NCBI RefSeq assembly: GCF_016919705.1
Contig: NZ_CP070369.1
Coordinates: 396,653-460,652 of the forward strand
Source of the DNA: Paracoccus methylovorus
GTDB lineage: Bacteria > Pseudomonadota > Alphaproteobacteria > Rhodobacterales > Rhodobacteraceae
Length of the DNA stretch: 64,000 nucleotides
Direction of reading: 5' to 3'
Under the pieces are notes generated by a model that saw only the letters and a list, made by a program, of their open reading frames with translations, ran no database searches and had not been told where the DNA came from. Below, one piece after another: positions 1 through 9,284 of the stretch. Both the position numbers and the translations under genes were made by a program. Every line of letters begins with the position of its first letter. The stretch's first letter is position 1.

Positions 1-232
1 TGGCGACGACGATCATCTCGCGCTCGGCCTTGGTCAGGTTGCCGGGGCGGTCCATCAGGGCATCGTGATAGGCGAAGAAGGCGCGGAATTCGTCCGGGCG
101 ATGCGCCAGCGTCAGGAACACGTTCGGGATGAAGCCCGATTTCTCCTGCACCGCCTCGATGCGGGTGCGGATATCCTCGGGCATGTCGGCGAGGCTGGGA
201 ACGGCAAAGCGGCTGACGGGGGCTTCGGTCAT
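1..232 (-). CDS. Peroxidase-related (AhpD/CMD-like) protein, 3' end cut off
   Basis: The first 77 residues are visible, beginning MTEAPVSRFAVPSLADMPED; the gene runs off the left edge. The segments 'KSGFIPNVFLTLAHRPDEF' and 'NLTKAEREMIVVA' match the N-terminal half of the carboxymuconolactone decarboxylase/AhpD-like 'peroxidase-related' family. The CxxC redox pair of that family would lie beyond the edge, so activity cannot be judged. The ATG shares an ATGA overlap with the stop of the upstream molybdoenzyme gene, making this the ninth gene of the leftward operon. A role in detoxifying peroxide or in the pathway itself is only inference. Confidence 0.75.
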   Translation of the reverse strand, partial: MTEAPVSRFAVPSLADMPEDIRTRIEAVQEKSGFIPNVFLTLAHRPDEFRAFFAYHDALMDRPGNLTKAEREMIVVA

Positions 233-2544
233 GGGGTATTCTCCAGGTCGGGCAGGATTTCTGCCAGTTGTGATTGATAGGTCCGCATCGGGTCGCGGTT
301 GTCGCCGGCATAGGGCGCGACGCGGATCAGGCAGGTATGGGCGGAACAACCCTGCCCAAAGGCCGAGGTGCCGATGTCCAGCGTCAGCACATTGGGGTTG
401 CCCGAGATTTCCGGACCGTCCCCGACAGGCGTGAACCACGCCCCCGTTGGCAGCACGGCCACGCCGGGCGCGGTGTCGCTGCTGATGCAAGCCGAGGCCA
501 AGCAGGCGCCCCGCGCGTTCCACAGCCGCACGGTCGCACCGTCTGCGATGCCGCGCGCCTGTGCATCGGCGGGGTTCAGTCGCAATTGTTCGCGCCCGTG
601 GCGCTTGTCGGCCATGCTGGCCGCACCCGTCTCCAACTGGCTGTGCAACCGGCCCTGCGGCTGGTGCGAGATCAGGTGCAACTCGTCTCTTCCGGCCTTG
701 CCCAGCCATTCGGCCGGCGGCAGCCACGCCGGATGCGGCAGGCAGTCGTCGTGTTCCAGTTGCGCCAGCGTCTTGCTGCCCAGCACGATCAACCCGCTTT
801 CCGTATCCAGCGCGTTGCCCGCCGGGTCTTGCCGGAAACCGGCCAGATAGACATGGTTGCGCTGCACCGGCACCGGGGCGTGGCCGCGTTCCCAGAACGT
901 CTCGAACGCGGGCATCAGGAAGCCATGCGCGCGCAGGGCGTGCGTGCGGCTTTCATCGTAAAGATGCCGGATCCAGCCCATCTCGTCCCGGCCCTCGTTG
1001 AAGGCAGGGCCTACGCCCAGCCGTTGGGCCAGCGCGTCGAAGATGTCGAAATCCGAGCGCGACTGGCCCAGCGGCGCGATGGCCTGCCGCATGGCCAGGA
1101 TCAGGTCGCAGCGCTTGTTGCCCGCCAGATCGTTGCGCTCGATCGAGGTCGAGGCCGGCAGCACGATATCGGCCCGCCGCGCAGTTGCGGTCCACATCGG
1201 GTCCTGCACGATGATCGTCTCGGGTCGTGTCCATGCCTTGGAAAGCCGGTTCAGGTCCTGATGATGGTGAAAGGGATTGCCGCCCGCCCAATAGACCAAC
1301 CGCGTGTCGGGATAGTTCCGCGTCTCGCCCTGATAAGTAAAGGGTGTGCCGGGATTCAGCAGCATGTCGCTGATCCGTGCAACCGGGATGAAACTGTCGA
1401 TGGGCTTGGCCCCCTGCGACATGCCCGGCGACTTGCCGACCGAGAAGGGCGCACCCACTCCGCCAAGCGAGCCGTAGCCATAGCCGACGCCACCGCCCGG
1501 CAGGCCGATCTGGCCCACTACGGCCGCCAGCCCCAGCGCAGCCCAGAAAGGCTGCTCGCCATGATGGGCACGTTGCAAGGCCCAACTGACGGTCAGCATA
1601 CTGCGGCTGTCCACCAGCCGCCGCGCCAGAGCCCGGATCGCGTCGGTGGGCAGGCCCGTGATGGTCGAGGCCCACGCGGCATCCTTGCGCTGCCCGTCCG
1701 CATCGCCGCCCAGATAGGCCAGGAATTCCAAAGACCCGCTGGTGCAACGGTGCAGGAAATCGGCGTCGTGCCGCCCGGCCGCCACGATTTCGCCCGCCAG
1801 TCCCAGCATCAGTGCCGCGTCGGTATTGGGTCGGATCGGCCACCACTCCGCGCCCACCCATTCCGGCAGGTCGTCGCGCAGCGGCGAGACATGGATCACC
1901 CGCACACCGCGTTCCGCGATCCGGCGCAGATAGCCCTCAAGATAATGCGCGCCGATGCCGCCGGCTTCGCTTTGTGCGGTGCGCGGCGACATGGCGCCAA
2001 AGACCACCAGCGTTTCCGTATTCTCGGCGATATCGTCCAGCGTATTGGCCTGCCCGCCGCAAGCGCGGTCGTCGCCCAGCACATGGCGCAGGATCACCGG
2101 ACCGGCGGCGATGGAATAGGTATCGACATGGCCGGTATAGCCGCCGACCAGATTCAGCGTCCGCTTCAGCAGCGAAGAGGCATGATGGAACCGCCCGCAG
2201 GACGTCCAGCCATAGCTGCCGGCAAAGATCGAGGCATTGCCGTGGGTGTCCGCCACGCGCGTGATCTCGTTGGCGACCAGATCCAGCGCCTCGTCCCAGG
2301 GGACGGCGACAAAACGCTCAGCCCCGCGACCGCTGCGATCGCTGTGTTCGCGCTTGGCCAGCCAACCCTCGCGGATCATGGGCCGCAGGACGCGACGTTC
2401 GGGCCGGGCCCATTCGGCGACGGAATGGATGATGGCCGAGGGTGCGGGGTCCTCGGCCAGCGGTTCGACACCCGTGATCCGGCCATCCTCCACCAGGATG
2501 GTATAGGCGCCCCAATGGCTGCAATGCGGGATGCGGCGGATCAT
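229..2544 (-). CDS. Molybdopterin-dependent oxidoreductase, DMSO/biotin-sulfoxide reductase type, cytoplasmic
   Basis: This 771-residue protein has the bis-MGD oxidoreductase layout. There is no N-terminal cysteine cluster for Fe-S (only Cys8), as in DMSO, TMAO and biotin sulfoxide reductases. The segment SYGWTSCGRFHHA (110-122) corresponds to their Mo-ligand loop, making Ser115 the likely ligand; 'GGYTGHVDTYS' and the C-terminal dinucleotide-binding region also fit. There is no Tat signal, so it should act in the cytoplasm, unlike respiratory DMSO reductase and like BisC. It lies 12 bp after the ThDP-enzyme gene and overlaps the next gene by ATGA. The family usually reduces S- or N-oxides; its natural substrate here is unknown. 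Confidence 0.85.
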   Translation of the reverse strand: MIRRIPHCSHWGAYTILVEDGRITGVEPLAEDPAPSAIIHSVAEWARPERRVLRPMIREGWLAKREHSDRSGRGAERFVAVPWDEALDLVANEITRVADTHGNASIFAGSYGWTSCGRFHHASSLLKRTLNLVGGYTGHVDTYSIAAGPVILRHVLGDDRACGGQANTLDDIAENTETLVVFGAMSPRTAQSEAGGIGAHYLEGYLRRIAERGVRVIHVSPLRDDLPEWVGAEWWPIRPNTDAALMLGLAGEIVAAGRHDADFLHRCTSGSLEFLAYLGGDADGQRKDAAWASTITGLPTDAIRALARRLVDSRSMLTVSWALQRAHHGEQPFWAALGLAAVVGQIGLPGGGVGYGYGSLGGVGAPFSVGKSPGMSQGAKPIDSFIPVARISDMLLNPGTPFTYQGETRNYPDTRLVYWAGGNPFHHHQDLNRLSKAWTRPETIIVQDPMWTATARRADIVLPASTSIERNDLAGNKRCDLILAMRQAIAPLGQSRSDFDIFDALAQRLGVGPAFNEGRDEMGWIRHLYDESRTHALRAHGFLMPAFETFWERGHAPVPVQRNHVYLAGFRQDPAGNALDTESGLIVLGSKTLAQLEHDDCLPHPAWLPPAEWLGKAGRDELHLISHQPQGRLHSQLETGAASMADKRHGREQLRLNPADAQARGIADGATVRLWNARGACLASACISSDTAPGVAVLPTGAWFTPVGDGPEISGNPNVLTLDIGTSAFGQGCSAHTCLIRVAPYAGDNRDPMRTYQSQLAEILPDLENTP

Positions 2545-2556
2545 GGCTGGCCCCTT

Positions 2557-4101
2557 TTACAGCACGGCTTCGATCAGGAACGGCCCCTTGCGCGACATGG
2601 CGGAACGCAGCAGGTCGAAAAAGGCTTCCGCGGTATCGGCACGGGCGGCCTCGACCCCCATGCCATTCGCGATATGCACCCAGTCCAGCGCCGGATCGTC
2701 AAGGTCCAGCATTCGCCGGGCGTTTTCACCCGGGGCGCCCGCGCCGACATTCTTCAGCTCGCCATGCAGGATCTTGTAAAGACGATTGGCAAAGATGATG
2801 GTCACCACGTCCAGCCGCTCTCGCGCCTGCGTCCACAGGCCCTGCACGGTATACATGCCGCTGCCGTCGGCTTGCAGTCCGATCACTTTGCGGTCGGGGC
2901 AGGCCACGGCGGCACCGATGGCCATGGGGATACCCTCGCCGATGGCGCCACCGGTCAGTTGCAGGAAATCATGCGGCGCAGCGCCATGGGTCGAGCGGAA
3001 GAAATCCCGCCCCGAGCTTACGGATTCGTCGCAGACGATGGCGTTCTCGGGCATCAGATGCGCCAGCGCGATGGCGATGGCGTCAGGGGTCAGCGCGCCA
3101 TTGGGCATGTCAGGGGCGCCGTGTTCCGTCAGCCGGGCGGCAGGAGCCATGCCGGTTTCCTGCGCCAGCGCCGCGATGGCCGCGGGCAGGTCGTCGTCTG
3201 CGTCCGCCATGGCGATCACGCGGCAGCCCTCGGGCAGCATCAGCCCGGGTTTGCCGGGATAGGCGAAGAAACCGACCGGAACGCTTGCGCCGATCAGCAG
3301 GATCTGCTCGGTCCCGTCGAAATTCGCCAGCGCCTGATCGATGACATAGGCCACGCGATCCAGTGCCACCCGGCCCGCGCCGCGCTGCATCCGGGCATTG
3401 GCCTGCTGCGCCATGATGCGGGCGCCGGTCTTTTGTCCGATACGGTCCAGCATCTCGGCCTGTGGCGCGCGCAGGGCGGTGCCGGTGACAAGAATGGTGG
3501 TGCGCTTGCCATTGCGCAGCGCCTCGGCCGCCTCGCGGATGCGTGCGGGGTCGGGCGTGGCGGGCGAGGGCAGGGCCACGACAGCGGGAACGGCGGCCGA
3601 GGTTTCCGTCCATGCCGCATCGGCATGCAGGATCAGGGTCGAGATGCCGCCCGCGCCGGTCCGTGCGGCGGCGATCGCCTGCGCCGTGCGCTCTCCCACA
3701 GCATCGGCGGACTCGGTCCGGCCCACCCAATGCGACATGGGCCAAGCAAGGCTGTCGATGTCGCTGGTCAGGGGTGCGTCATATTGCAGGTGATAGGTCG
3801 CATGATCGCCGACGACGTTCACGATGGGCGAGCGCGCGCGCCGCGCGTTGTGCAGGTTCGCCAACCCGTTCGCCAGCCCCGGCCCCAGATGCAGCAGGGT
3901 GGCGGCGGGCTTGTCGGCCATGCGGGCATAGCCGTCGGCGGCGCCGGTCACCACGCCCTCGAACAGACCCAGCACGCAACGCATCCGTGGCTGACGGTCC
4001 AGTGCCGCGACGAAATGCATCTCGGACGTGCCGGGATTGGCAAAGCAGGTGTCGATGCCGTTCGCCAGCAGGGTTTCACACAAAAGATCGGCGCCGTTCA
4101 T
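2557..4101 (-). CDS. ThDP-dependent enzyme annotated as acetolactate synthase large subunit type
   Basis: The 514-residue ThDP enzyme has an N-terminal Pyr domain with 'FANPGTSEMHFVAALDR' and a likely catalytic Glu48 in LGLFEGVVTGAADGYARM. A central domain follows, then a C-terminal PP domain whose Mg/ThDP motif runs from ADGS (411-414) to Asn439. Relatives are acetolactate synthase and benzoylformate or 2-oxoacid decarboxylases; no regulatory small subunit is encoded nearby, so a catabolic decarboxylase or carboligase is more likely than branched-chain amino acid synthesis. The start at 4101 is chosen for its ATGA overlap with the kinase gene; upstream in-frame sequence lies in the kinase gene and is not protein-like. 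Confidence 0.85.
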   Translation of the reverse strand: MNGADLLCETLLANGIDTCFANPGTSEMHFVAALDRQPRMRCVLGLFEGVVTGAADGYARMADKPAATLLHLGPGLANGLANLHNARRARSPIVNVVGDHATYHLQYDAPLTSDIDSLAWPMSHWVGRTESADAVGERTAQAIAAARTGAGGISTLILHADAAWTETSAAVPAVVALPSPATPDPARIREAAEALRNGKRTTILVTGTALRAPQAEMLDRIGQKTGARIMAQQANARMQRGAGRVALDRVAYVIDQALANFDGTEQILLIGASVPVGFFAYPGKPGLMLPEGCRVIAMADADDDLPAAIAALAQETGMAPAARLTEHGAPDMPNGALTPDAIAIALAHLMPENAIVCDESVSSGRDFFRSTHGAAPHDFLQLTGGAIGEGIPMAIGAAVACPDRKVIGLQADGSGMYTVQGLWTQARERLDVVTIIFANRLYKILHGELKNVGAGAPGENARRMLDLDDPALDWVHIANGMGVEAARADTAEAFFDLLRSAMSRKGPFLIEAVL

Positions 4102-5591
4102 GGGGTCTCCATCAGTCGTTCGGCCTCGGCACGCAGGTTGGAAAGCGGTTCCCAGAACGGGGCCGAGGCTTCCAGCAGCGCGGTAAAGAGGCGGTATTTG
4201 CGTTCGGCATAAGCTGCGACGGGACCGGGTTCGGGCGCAAGGCTTTGCTCGGGGTTGCCGATCCAGACGGCGGGGTCCGGCGCATCCAGCAGGAAACGTG
4301 CCCCGACGGCGGCAAGCCCGCGCAGCCCGGCATGAGAACCGGGGCTGCGCTGCACCGTGCAACCGGTCAGCGTCGCCAGGAATTGGGCGAAATGCCCGTC
4401 GCCCGCCAGCCCGCCGCCCAATGACAACGCGCCATCCGGCGCCCCCATCATTGCATGGCTGGCTCGGGTGACGAAGGCCAGCGCCTCGCGTCCCGCCCAG
4501 GCGATCTGCCCCGGCGTGGTTGCGGCGCCAAGTCCGAACAGGGCGCCGCTGGCATGGGGATCGGTCCAGGGCGCGCGCTCGCCGCCGGGCTCAAGGAAGG
4601 GGTGCAGGATCAGGGCCGAGTAGTCCGGCGCAGGCGCGGCGGGCAGGTCGGCAAAGCGGCGCGACAGATGCTGCAGCAGCGTGGCGCCGTTGAAACACGG
4701 GTGAAAGCACAGATAGCCGGGTCCCAGCGTGAATTGCTGGATCATTGCGCCGGCTGGGGCCTGCGACATGGCCGCCGGATCGTCCAGCAAGCAGGCGTGG
4801 ATCGCGCTGGTGCCGAAGATCGAGGCACGGGTCACGCCCTGCCGACTGCCAAGACCAAGGCCGATCAGCGTGGCCTGAACATCGCCCGGTCCCAGCAGCA
4901 CCGGCAGACCCTGCGGCAGGCCGGTCGCTTGGGCAGCCTCCTCCGACAGGCCGGCGCGCGCCGCGCCCACCGGGGAAAGTTCGGGCAATAGCTCGGTGCC
5001 ACGCGACAGGCCAAGACTTTCCGCCACTACCGGCGTCAGCGCGCCGCTGCGCCAGTCGCCCCAGACCGGCAACAGTGCGGTCGGCTCGGCCAGCGCGCGA
5101 CCGGTCAGCGACAGGAACAGCCATTCCTTTAACCGCAGGGCATGGGCGATCCGGGCGTGGCGGGCAGGGTCGTTCCGTTGCAGCCACAAAAGTTGCAGGC
5201 TGGCCGCGGCGGCGGTCGGTCGCGATCCGGTCGCCGCCTGCACCGCGTCAAGCGCCGGCGCCATGTCTGCCACCAGCCCGCGCGCGCGCCCGTCCAGCCA
5301 TGTCAGTGCCCGCCCGACCGGACGGCCGGCAACATCCACCGGCCAAAGACCATCGCCCTGTCCGGTGACGATCAACCCCGCCACGTTTCCCGCAACCTGC
5401 GCCGCGCAATCGCGCAGCACAGCCAGAGCCTCGGCGCGGGTCAGGTCCATGTCCTGTTCGACCCGCAGCCCGTCGCGGTGCAGGGCACCGTTCGGACGCT
5501 CGGCCCCGGCCAACAGGCGACCCTGTCCGTCGAAGGCCGCCGCCTTGACAGAAGTGGTGCCGGAATCGAGGCAGAGAAGCACCGGAGCCAT
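4098..5591 (-). CDS. FGGY-family carbohydrate kinase
   Basis: A 497-residue sugar kinase with the ATP-binding ribokinase/actin fold. The N-terminal 'LLCLDSGTTSVKAAAFD' phosphate-1 motif, 'VTGQGDGLWPVD' and the C-terminal 'GALSLGGGLAGDGHFAQFL' adenosine segment are all present. FGGY kinases phosphorylate ketoses, polyols or related sugars (xylulose, ribulose, glycerol, erythritol). Together with the downstream class II aldolase, this suggests that a phosphorylated sugar or sugar acid is made and cleaved. It is separated from the aldolase gene by 3 bp and overlaps the ThDP gene. Substrate cannot be assigned from sequence alone. Confidence 0.9.
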   Translation of the reverse strand: MAPVLLCLDSGTTSVKAAAFDGQGRLLAGAERPNGALHRDGLRVEQDMDLTRAEALAVLRDCAAQVAGNVAGLIVTGQGDGLWPVDVAGRPVGRALTWLDGRARGLVADMAPALDAVQAATGSRPTAAAASLQLLWLQRNDPARHARIAHALRLKEWLFLSLTGRALAEPTALLPVWGDWRSGALTPVVAESLGLSRGTELLPELSPVGAARAGLSEEAAQATGLPQGLPVLLGPGDVQATLIGLGLGSRQGVTRASIFGTSAIHACLLDDPAAMSQAPAGAMIQQFTLGPGYLCFHPCFNGATLLQHLSRRFADLPAAPAPDYSALILHPFLEPGGERAPWTDPHASGALFGLGAATTPGQIAWAGREALAFVTRASHAMMGAPDGALSLGGGLAGDGHFAQFLATLTGCTVQRSPGSHAGLRGLAAVGARFLLDAPDPAVWIGNPEQSLAPEPGPVAAYAERKYRLFTALLEASAPFWEPLSNLRAEAERLMETP

Positions 5592-5594
5592 GAT

Positions 5595-6284
5595 TCAGGA
5601 TGCCTGTCGCAGCCCTTCCAGCGCAGCACTGCTTTGCTGGCCGTAGGTCTTGAACTTGACCAGAACCTCGGCGATCTGCTCGTCCGAGAGAACCGGGGGC
5701 TCGCCCAAAGGCAGGCACAGCAGATATTGCCTGGCCAGCTCCTCGACCGTGACGGCCAGCGCCAGGGCGCGGGCGATATTGGCATGGGCAGCGATGACGC
5801 CATGATGCGCCATCAGGCAGGCCCGGCGACCTTCCAGTGCGGTGACCACGCGGTCGGCCAGTTCCTGGGTGCCGAACAGCTCATAGGGTGCGCAGCGGAC
5901 AGAGTTGCCGCCAGCAGCGGCGATGACGTAATGGATCGCGGGAATGTCGCGACCCAGGATCGACAGCGCCGTGGCATGGGTCGAATGGGTATGGACTACG
6001 GCGTTCAGGTCGGGCCGGGCTTGCAGGATGTCGCGGTGAAAACGCCATTCGGACGAGGGCTGGACCTCGCCTTCATAGGTCGCGTCCCAGTTCATCGCCA
6101 CGACATGTTCCGGTTGCAGCTTGTCATAGGGAATCCCGGTGGGTGAGATCAGGAAGCCGTCGCCATGACGGACGCTGATATTGCCCGAGGTGCCCTTGTT
6201 GATGCCCAGCCGGTTCATGCTGCGGCAGGCTTCGATCAGTTCGGAGCGCAGGGCGCGTTCTTCTTCGGTCATCGGGAACCTCAT
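5595..6284 (-). CDS. Class II aldolase/adducin family protein (L-fuculose-phosphate aldolase-like)
   Basis: A 229-residue zinc aldolase of the FucA/AraD fold. The metal site is visible as His98 and His100 in VVHTHSTHA and the histidine of LMAHHGVIA (160-161). Glu79 in SSEWRFH is in the place of the catalytic acid, and the phosphate-binding 'GINKGTSGNISVR' is near the N terminus. It probably cleaves the product of the neighbouring FGGY kinase to a three-carbon phosphate and an aldehyde, or acts as a related epimerase or decarboxylase. The start at 6284 shares ATGA with the dehydrogenase stop; a second Met at residue 5 is possible. Confidence 0.9.
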   Translation of the reverse strand: MRFPMTEEERALRSELIEACRSMNRLGINKGTSGNISVRHGDGFLISPTGIPYDKLQPEHVVAMNWDATYEGEVQPSSEWRFHRDILQARPDLNAVVHTHSTHATALSILGRDIPAIHYVIAAAGGNSVRCAPYELFGTQELADRVVTALEGRRACLMAHHGVIAAHANIARALALAVTVEELARQYLLCLPLGEPPVLSDEQIAEVLVKFKTYGQQSSAALEGLRQAS

Positions 6285-7327
6285 TTGCAGGGGTGGAGCG
6301 GTGGCCGGCCGTCGACGATCAGCGCGATGTCGTGGGCAAGCATGGTGGCGGCCTTGATCGCGGAATAGCGCGAGGCGCCGGCGATATGCGGCGAAAGCGT
6401 GACATTGGGCAGTTTCAGCAACGGCCAGTCGGCGGGCGGCGGCTCGGGTTCGAACGTATCCAGCGCCGCGCCCTTGAGCTGTCCCGAAACCAGCGCGTCA
6501 TAAAGCGCCGCATAGTCCAGAACCTGCCCGCGCGTGGTGTTCACGATATAGCCGCCCGGCTTCATCATCGCGATCCGCTCGCGCGAGATCATGCCCTTGG
6601 TTTCCGGCGTGACGCGGGGGTGCAGCGTCACCACGTCGGCGCGGGCCATCAGGTCGTCCAGATCAGCCTTTTCGAAACCGGCGGCCTTTTCCTCGGCGGT
6701 CAGTTCCTTGAACGGGTCATAGATCAGGATGCGGCAGCCAAAGGGTTGCAGCAGCCGCGCGACCCTTGTGCCGATGTCGCCATAGCCGACGATGCCCACG
6801 GTCAGTTCGCAAAGCTCGGGGCCGGTATTGGCATAGTGATAGAACTCGCGCCCGAACTCGCCGCTGGCCACGGTCATGTGGCCGCGGATCAGGTTGCGGG
6901 TTTCGGCCAACAGCGAGGCCACGGTGAACTCTGCCACCGCCGAGGCATTGCGGCCGGGCGTATTCACCACCGGGATGCCGCGTGCACGGGCCGCCGCCAT
7001 TTCGATATTCACCGGCCCGCCGCGAGAGACCCCGATGGCCTTCAGCCCGGGCGCATGGTCCAGACTTTGGGCGGTGATCGGTGCCAGATGGGTGATCAGG
7101 ATGTCCAGATCGCGCAGGAAGTCGAAATATTCCTCGGGCCGGCCGACGAATTCGCCGACGGGCAGGGTCGGGTCGTATTTGGTGGACTTCAGCCGCAGCG
7201 GCCAGTCGATCTCCATGCTGCGGATGTCGAGGTTGCGATCCGGCAGTTTCTCGCGCAGCGCAGTTTCAAAGAAACCGGGCTGCATGAAGCCGTCGCCGAT
7301 AATACCGATGGTCAGGCTGTCCGTCAT
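6281..7327 (-). CDS. D-isomer-specific 2-hydroxyacid dehydrogenase, NAD(P)-dependent
   Basis: A 348-residue member of the D-2-hydroxyacid dehydrogenase family. The Rossmann signature 'VGIVGYGDIGTRVARLL' is followed by the conserved 'NTTRGQVLDYAAL' (arginine region), 'ALDTFEPEP' (glutamate) and 'LSPHIAGAS' (histidine), the Arg-Glu-His set of the family. It interconverts a 2-oxoacid and a D-2-hydroxyacid with NAD(P)H. Both ends overlap their neighbours by ATGA, so it is translated as part of the operon. Phosphoglycerate-, glycerate- or glyoxylate-type substrates are all possible. Confidence 0.9.
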   Translation of the reverse strand: MTDSLTIGIIGDGFMQPGFFETALREKLPDRNLDIRSMEIDWPLRLKSTKYDPTLPVGEFVGRPEEYFDFLRDLDILITHLAPITAQSLDHAPGLKAIGVSRGGPVNIEMAAARARGIPVVNTPGRNASAVAEFTVASLLAETRNLIRGHMTVASGEFGREFYHYANTGPELCELTVGIVGYGDIGTRVARLLQPFGCRILIYDPFKELTAEEKAAGFEKADLDDLMARADVVTLHPRVTPETKGMISRERIAMMKPGGYIVNTTRGQVLDYAALYDALVSGQLKGAALDTFEPEPPPADWPLLKLPNVTLSPHIAGASRYSAIKAATMLAHDIALIVDGRPPLHPCK

Positions 7328-8523
7328 GCTTTTCTCTTGGCTTGCGGTTCGGGATCAAGGCCCGGCAGCACGTCGCGATAGCTGTCGGGGTCCAGAGCGC
7401 GTTCGGCCATGACCTCGGCGCTGTGCTGGGCAAAGGCGGGGGGCGCGCGGCGATAGCTGGCAGGGGTGCGGGACAGCTTGATCGGACTGCCAGTGCCCCG
7501 ATATTCGCCGATGTCCACCACCATCTCGCGGTGGATCGTGTGCGGATCGGCAATCACCTGATCGATGCTGCGCACCGCACCGCAGGGCACGCCGGCCTTG
7601 ATCAGCCGTTCCGACAGATCGGCGCAATCAAAGGGTGCCAGCGCCGCCTCCAACTGCTCTTTCAGCGCGTCGCGATTGATGTTGCGCTGGCTGTTGCTGG
7701 CGAAACGCGGATCGCCGGGCAGGTCGGGGCGGTCGATCATGGTGCAAAGCGTGGCGAATTGTCGGTTGTTTCCCACGGCCAGAAAGATCGGTTCGGTCCC
7801 GGTGGTGAAAGTGTCATAGGGGCAGATGTTGGGATGCGCGTTGCCCGAAGGCCCGGCCACCTTGCCCGACAGATAGTAATTCGGCAGATGCGGATGCAGC
7901 AGCGAGACGCCGCAGTCGTAAAGGCTGGCCTCGACGAACTGGCCCTTGCCACTGGTCGCGCGTTCGTTCAACGCCATCAGGATACCCAGCGCGGCATTCA
8001 GGCCCGTCACCATGTCCACCACCGGCAGGCCGACGCGCAGGGGCTGGCCGCCCTGTTCGCCGTTCACGCTCATGATGCCGCAAAGGGCCTGGATGGCGGC
8101 GTCGTATCCCGGCAGCCCGCCCCTGGGTCCGTCCGAACCGAAGCCCGAGACCCGGCAATGGATCAGCCGGGGAAAGCGGCGCGCCAATTCATCGTGCCCA
8201 AGGCCCCAGCGCTCCATGGTGCCGGTCTTGAAGTTCTCGATCAGCACATCGGCGTCTTCCAGCAGCGTCAGCAGCAACTCGCGCCCCATCTCTTGCGACA
8301 GGTCCACGGCGATGCCGCGCTTGTTGCGGTTCAGGCCAAGGAAATAGCTGGCCGCATCCCCCAGAAAGGGCGGGCCCCAGCCGCGCGTCTCGTCGCCTGC
8401 CGGGGGCTCCAGCTTGATCACGTCTGCGCCATGATCGGCAAGGATCTGACCGGCATAGGGACCACCCAGCACCCGGCTGGCGTCGACTATCTTGAGATTG
8501 GCCAGTGAGCCGGTATTGATCAT
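7324..8523 (-). CDS. CaiB/BaiF (family III) CoA-transferase
   Basis: A 399-residue protein of the family III CoA-transferases. 'LKIVDASRVLGGPYAGQILADHGADVIKLEPP' type N terminus and 'NRNKRGIAVDLSQEMGRELL' are diagnostic. These enzymes move CoA between carboxylic acids such as succinate, formate, oxalate or itaconate. The start at 8523 is chosen because its ATGA overlap with the upstream gene matches the operon's pattern; the open frame extends 15 codons further without a ribosome site. It is unusual to find a family III and a family I CoA-transferase side by side, suggesting two acyl-CoA steps in the pathway. Confidence 0.9.
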   Translation of the reverse strand: MINTGSLANLKIVDASRVLGGPYAGQILADHGADVIKLEPPAGDETRGWGPPFLGDAASYFLGLNRNKRGIAVDLSQEMGRELLLTLLEDADVLIENFKTGTMERWGLGHDELARRFPRLIHCRVSGFGSDGPRGGLPGYDAAIQALCGIMSVNGEQGGQPLRVGLPVVDMVTGLNAALGILMALNERATSGKGQFVEASLYDCGVSLLHPHLPNYYLSGKVAGPSGNAHPNICPYDTFTTGTEPIFLAVGNNRQFATLCTMIDRPDLPGDPRFASNSQRNINRDALKEQLEAALAPFDCADLSERLIKAGVPCGAVRSIDQVIADPHTIHREMVVDIGEYRGTGSPIKLSRTPASYRRAPPAFAQHSAEVMAERALDPDSYRDVLPGLDPEPQAKRKA

Positions 8524-9284
8524 GCGGTTGCCCCTTCGGAGATCATGGCCGCCAGGTCGCGGCGCCATTCGGCGGCGAAGGCGGGATAGGTTTCGGCAAG
8601 CTCGTCCAGGACCCGACCGCGCAGCAGCGACAGCGTGGCGGCATCGGGGGCGGGCGTCGCGGCGGGCGTCGCGGCATGCGCGAAGGCGAAGCCGGTCGCG
8701 GCGCGGATCTGTTCCAGATCATGACCGGGGTGGATGCTTTCCAGCGTGAAGCCCGGCCGCGTCTTGTCAAAGCTGAACAGCGCCTTGCTGGTCAGCAGCG
8801 CCACCGGCCCGCCGGGGCGATGGACGCCCGGCTCGCTGACCCCCGGGGCGCTGATGAAGTCGACCTTGTCCACAAAGACGCGGGGGGAGTGTTCTTCGCG
8901 GAACAAGATCACACGCGGCACGGTGAAATAAAGATAGGCCGAGCCGAAAGAGCCGGGCCAGCGCACCTTGCCCTGCGGATAGTCGCCCGCGCCGACAAGG
9001 TTCACATTGGCCTGTCCGTCGATCTGACCGCCGCCCAGAAAAAACGCATCCAGCCGCCCCTGTCCGGCGCTGTCGAACAGCTCGGCCGAGCCATTGGTGA
9101 AGAAATTATGTTCGACCGAACCAAGGATCGACAGCCGCACCTGTTGCCGCCCTTCATCCAGCGCGCGCCGCAGCATCGCGCCTGCGGCCGGCATGGGCGA
9201 CGAGGCGCCGACCGCGACATGGCGCACGCCGTCCAGCAAGCGGGCAATGGTGCAGATCAGGATTTCGCGGGGCAGGGCAGTCAT
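8520..9284 (-). CDS. Family I CoA-transferase, beta subunit (glutaconate CoA-transferase-like)
   Basis: A 254-residue beta subunit of a two-subunit CoA-transferase. Recognisable segments are 'VAVGASSPMPAAGAML', 'GGGQIDGQANVNLVG' and 'GSAYLYFTVPRVILF'. It follows the alpha-subunit gene with an ATGA overlap and should form a heteromeric complex with it. The family transfers CoA to dicarboxylic or oxo acids, but this subgroup is often annotated only as 'CoA-transferase'. The start at 9284 is preferred over an upstream in-frame codon because of the overlap. Confidence 0.85.
   Translation of the reverse strand: MTALPREILICTIARLLDGVRHVAVGASSPMPAAGAMLRRALDEGRQQVRLSILGSVEHNFFTNGSAELFDSAGQGRLDAFFLGGGQIDGQANVNLVGAGDYPQGKVRWPGSFGSAYLYFTVPRVILFREEHSPRVFVDKVDFISAPGVSEPGVHRPGGPVALLTSKALFSFDKTRPGFTLESIHPGHDLEQIRAATGFAFAHAATPAATPAPDAATLSLLRGRVLDELAETYPAFAAEWRRDLAAMISEGATA

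Noticed and set aside
274..4212. A very long plus-strand open frame (over 1300 codons) across the leftward catabolic genes
   Set aside because: It is antisense to well-supported genes, rich in Arg, Gly and His and without any domain; high GC makes such shadows common.
4102..4362. Extended N terminus of the ThDP enzyme
   Set aside because: It overlaps the kinase gene, is Arg-rich and unlike the family; the ATGA-coupled start is better.
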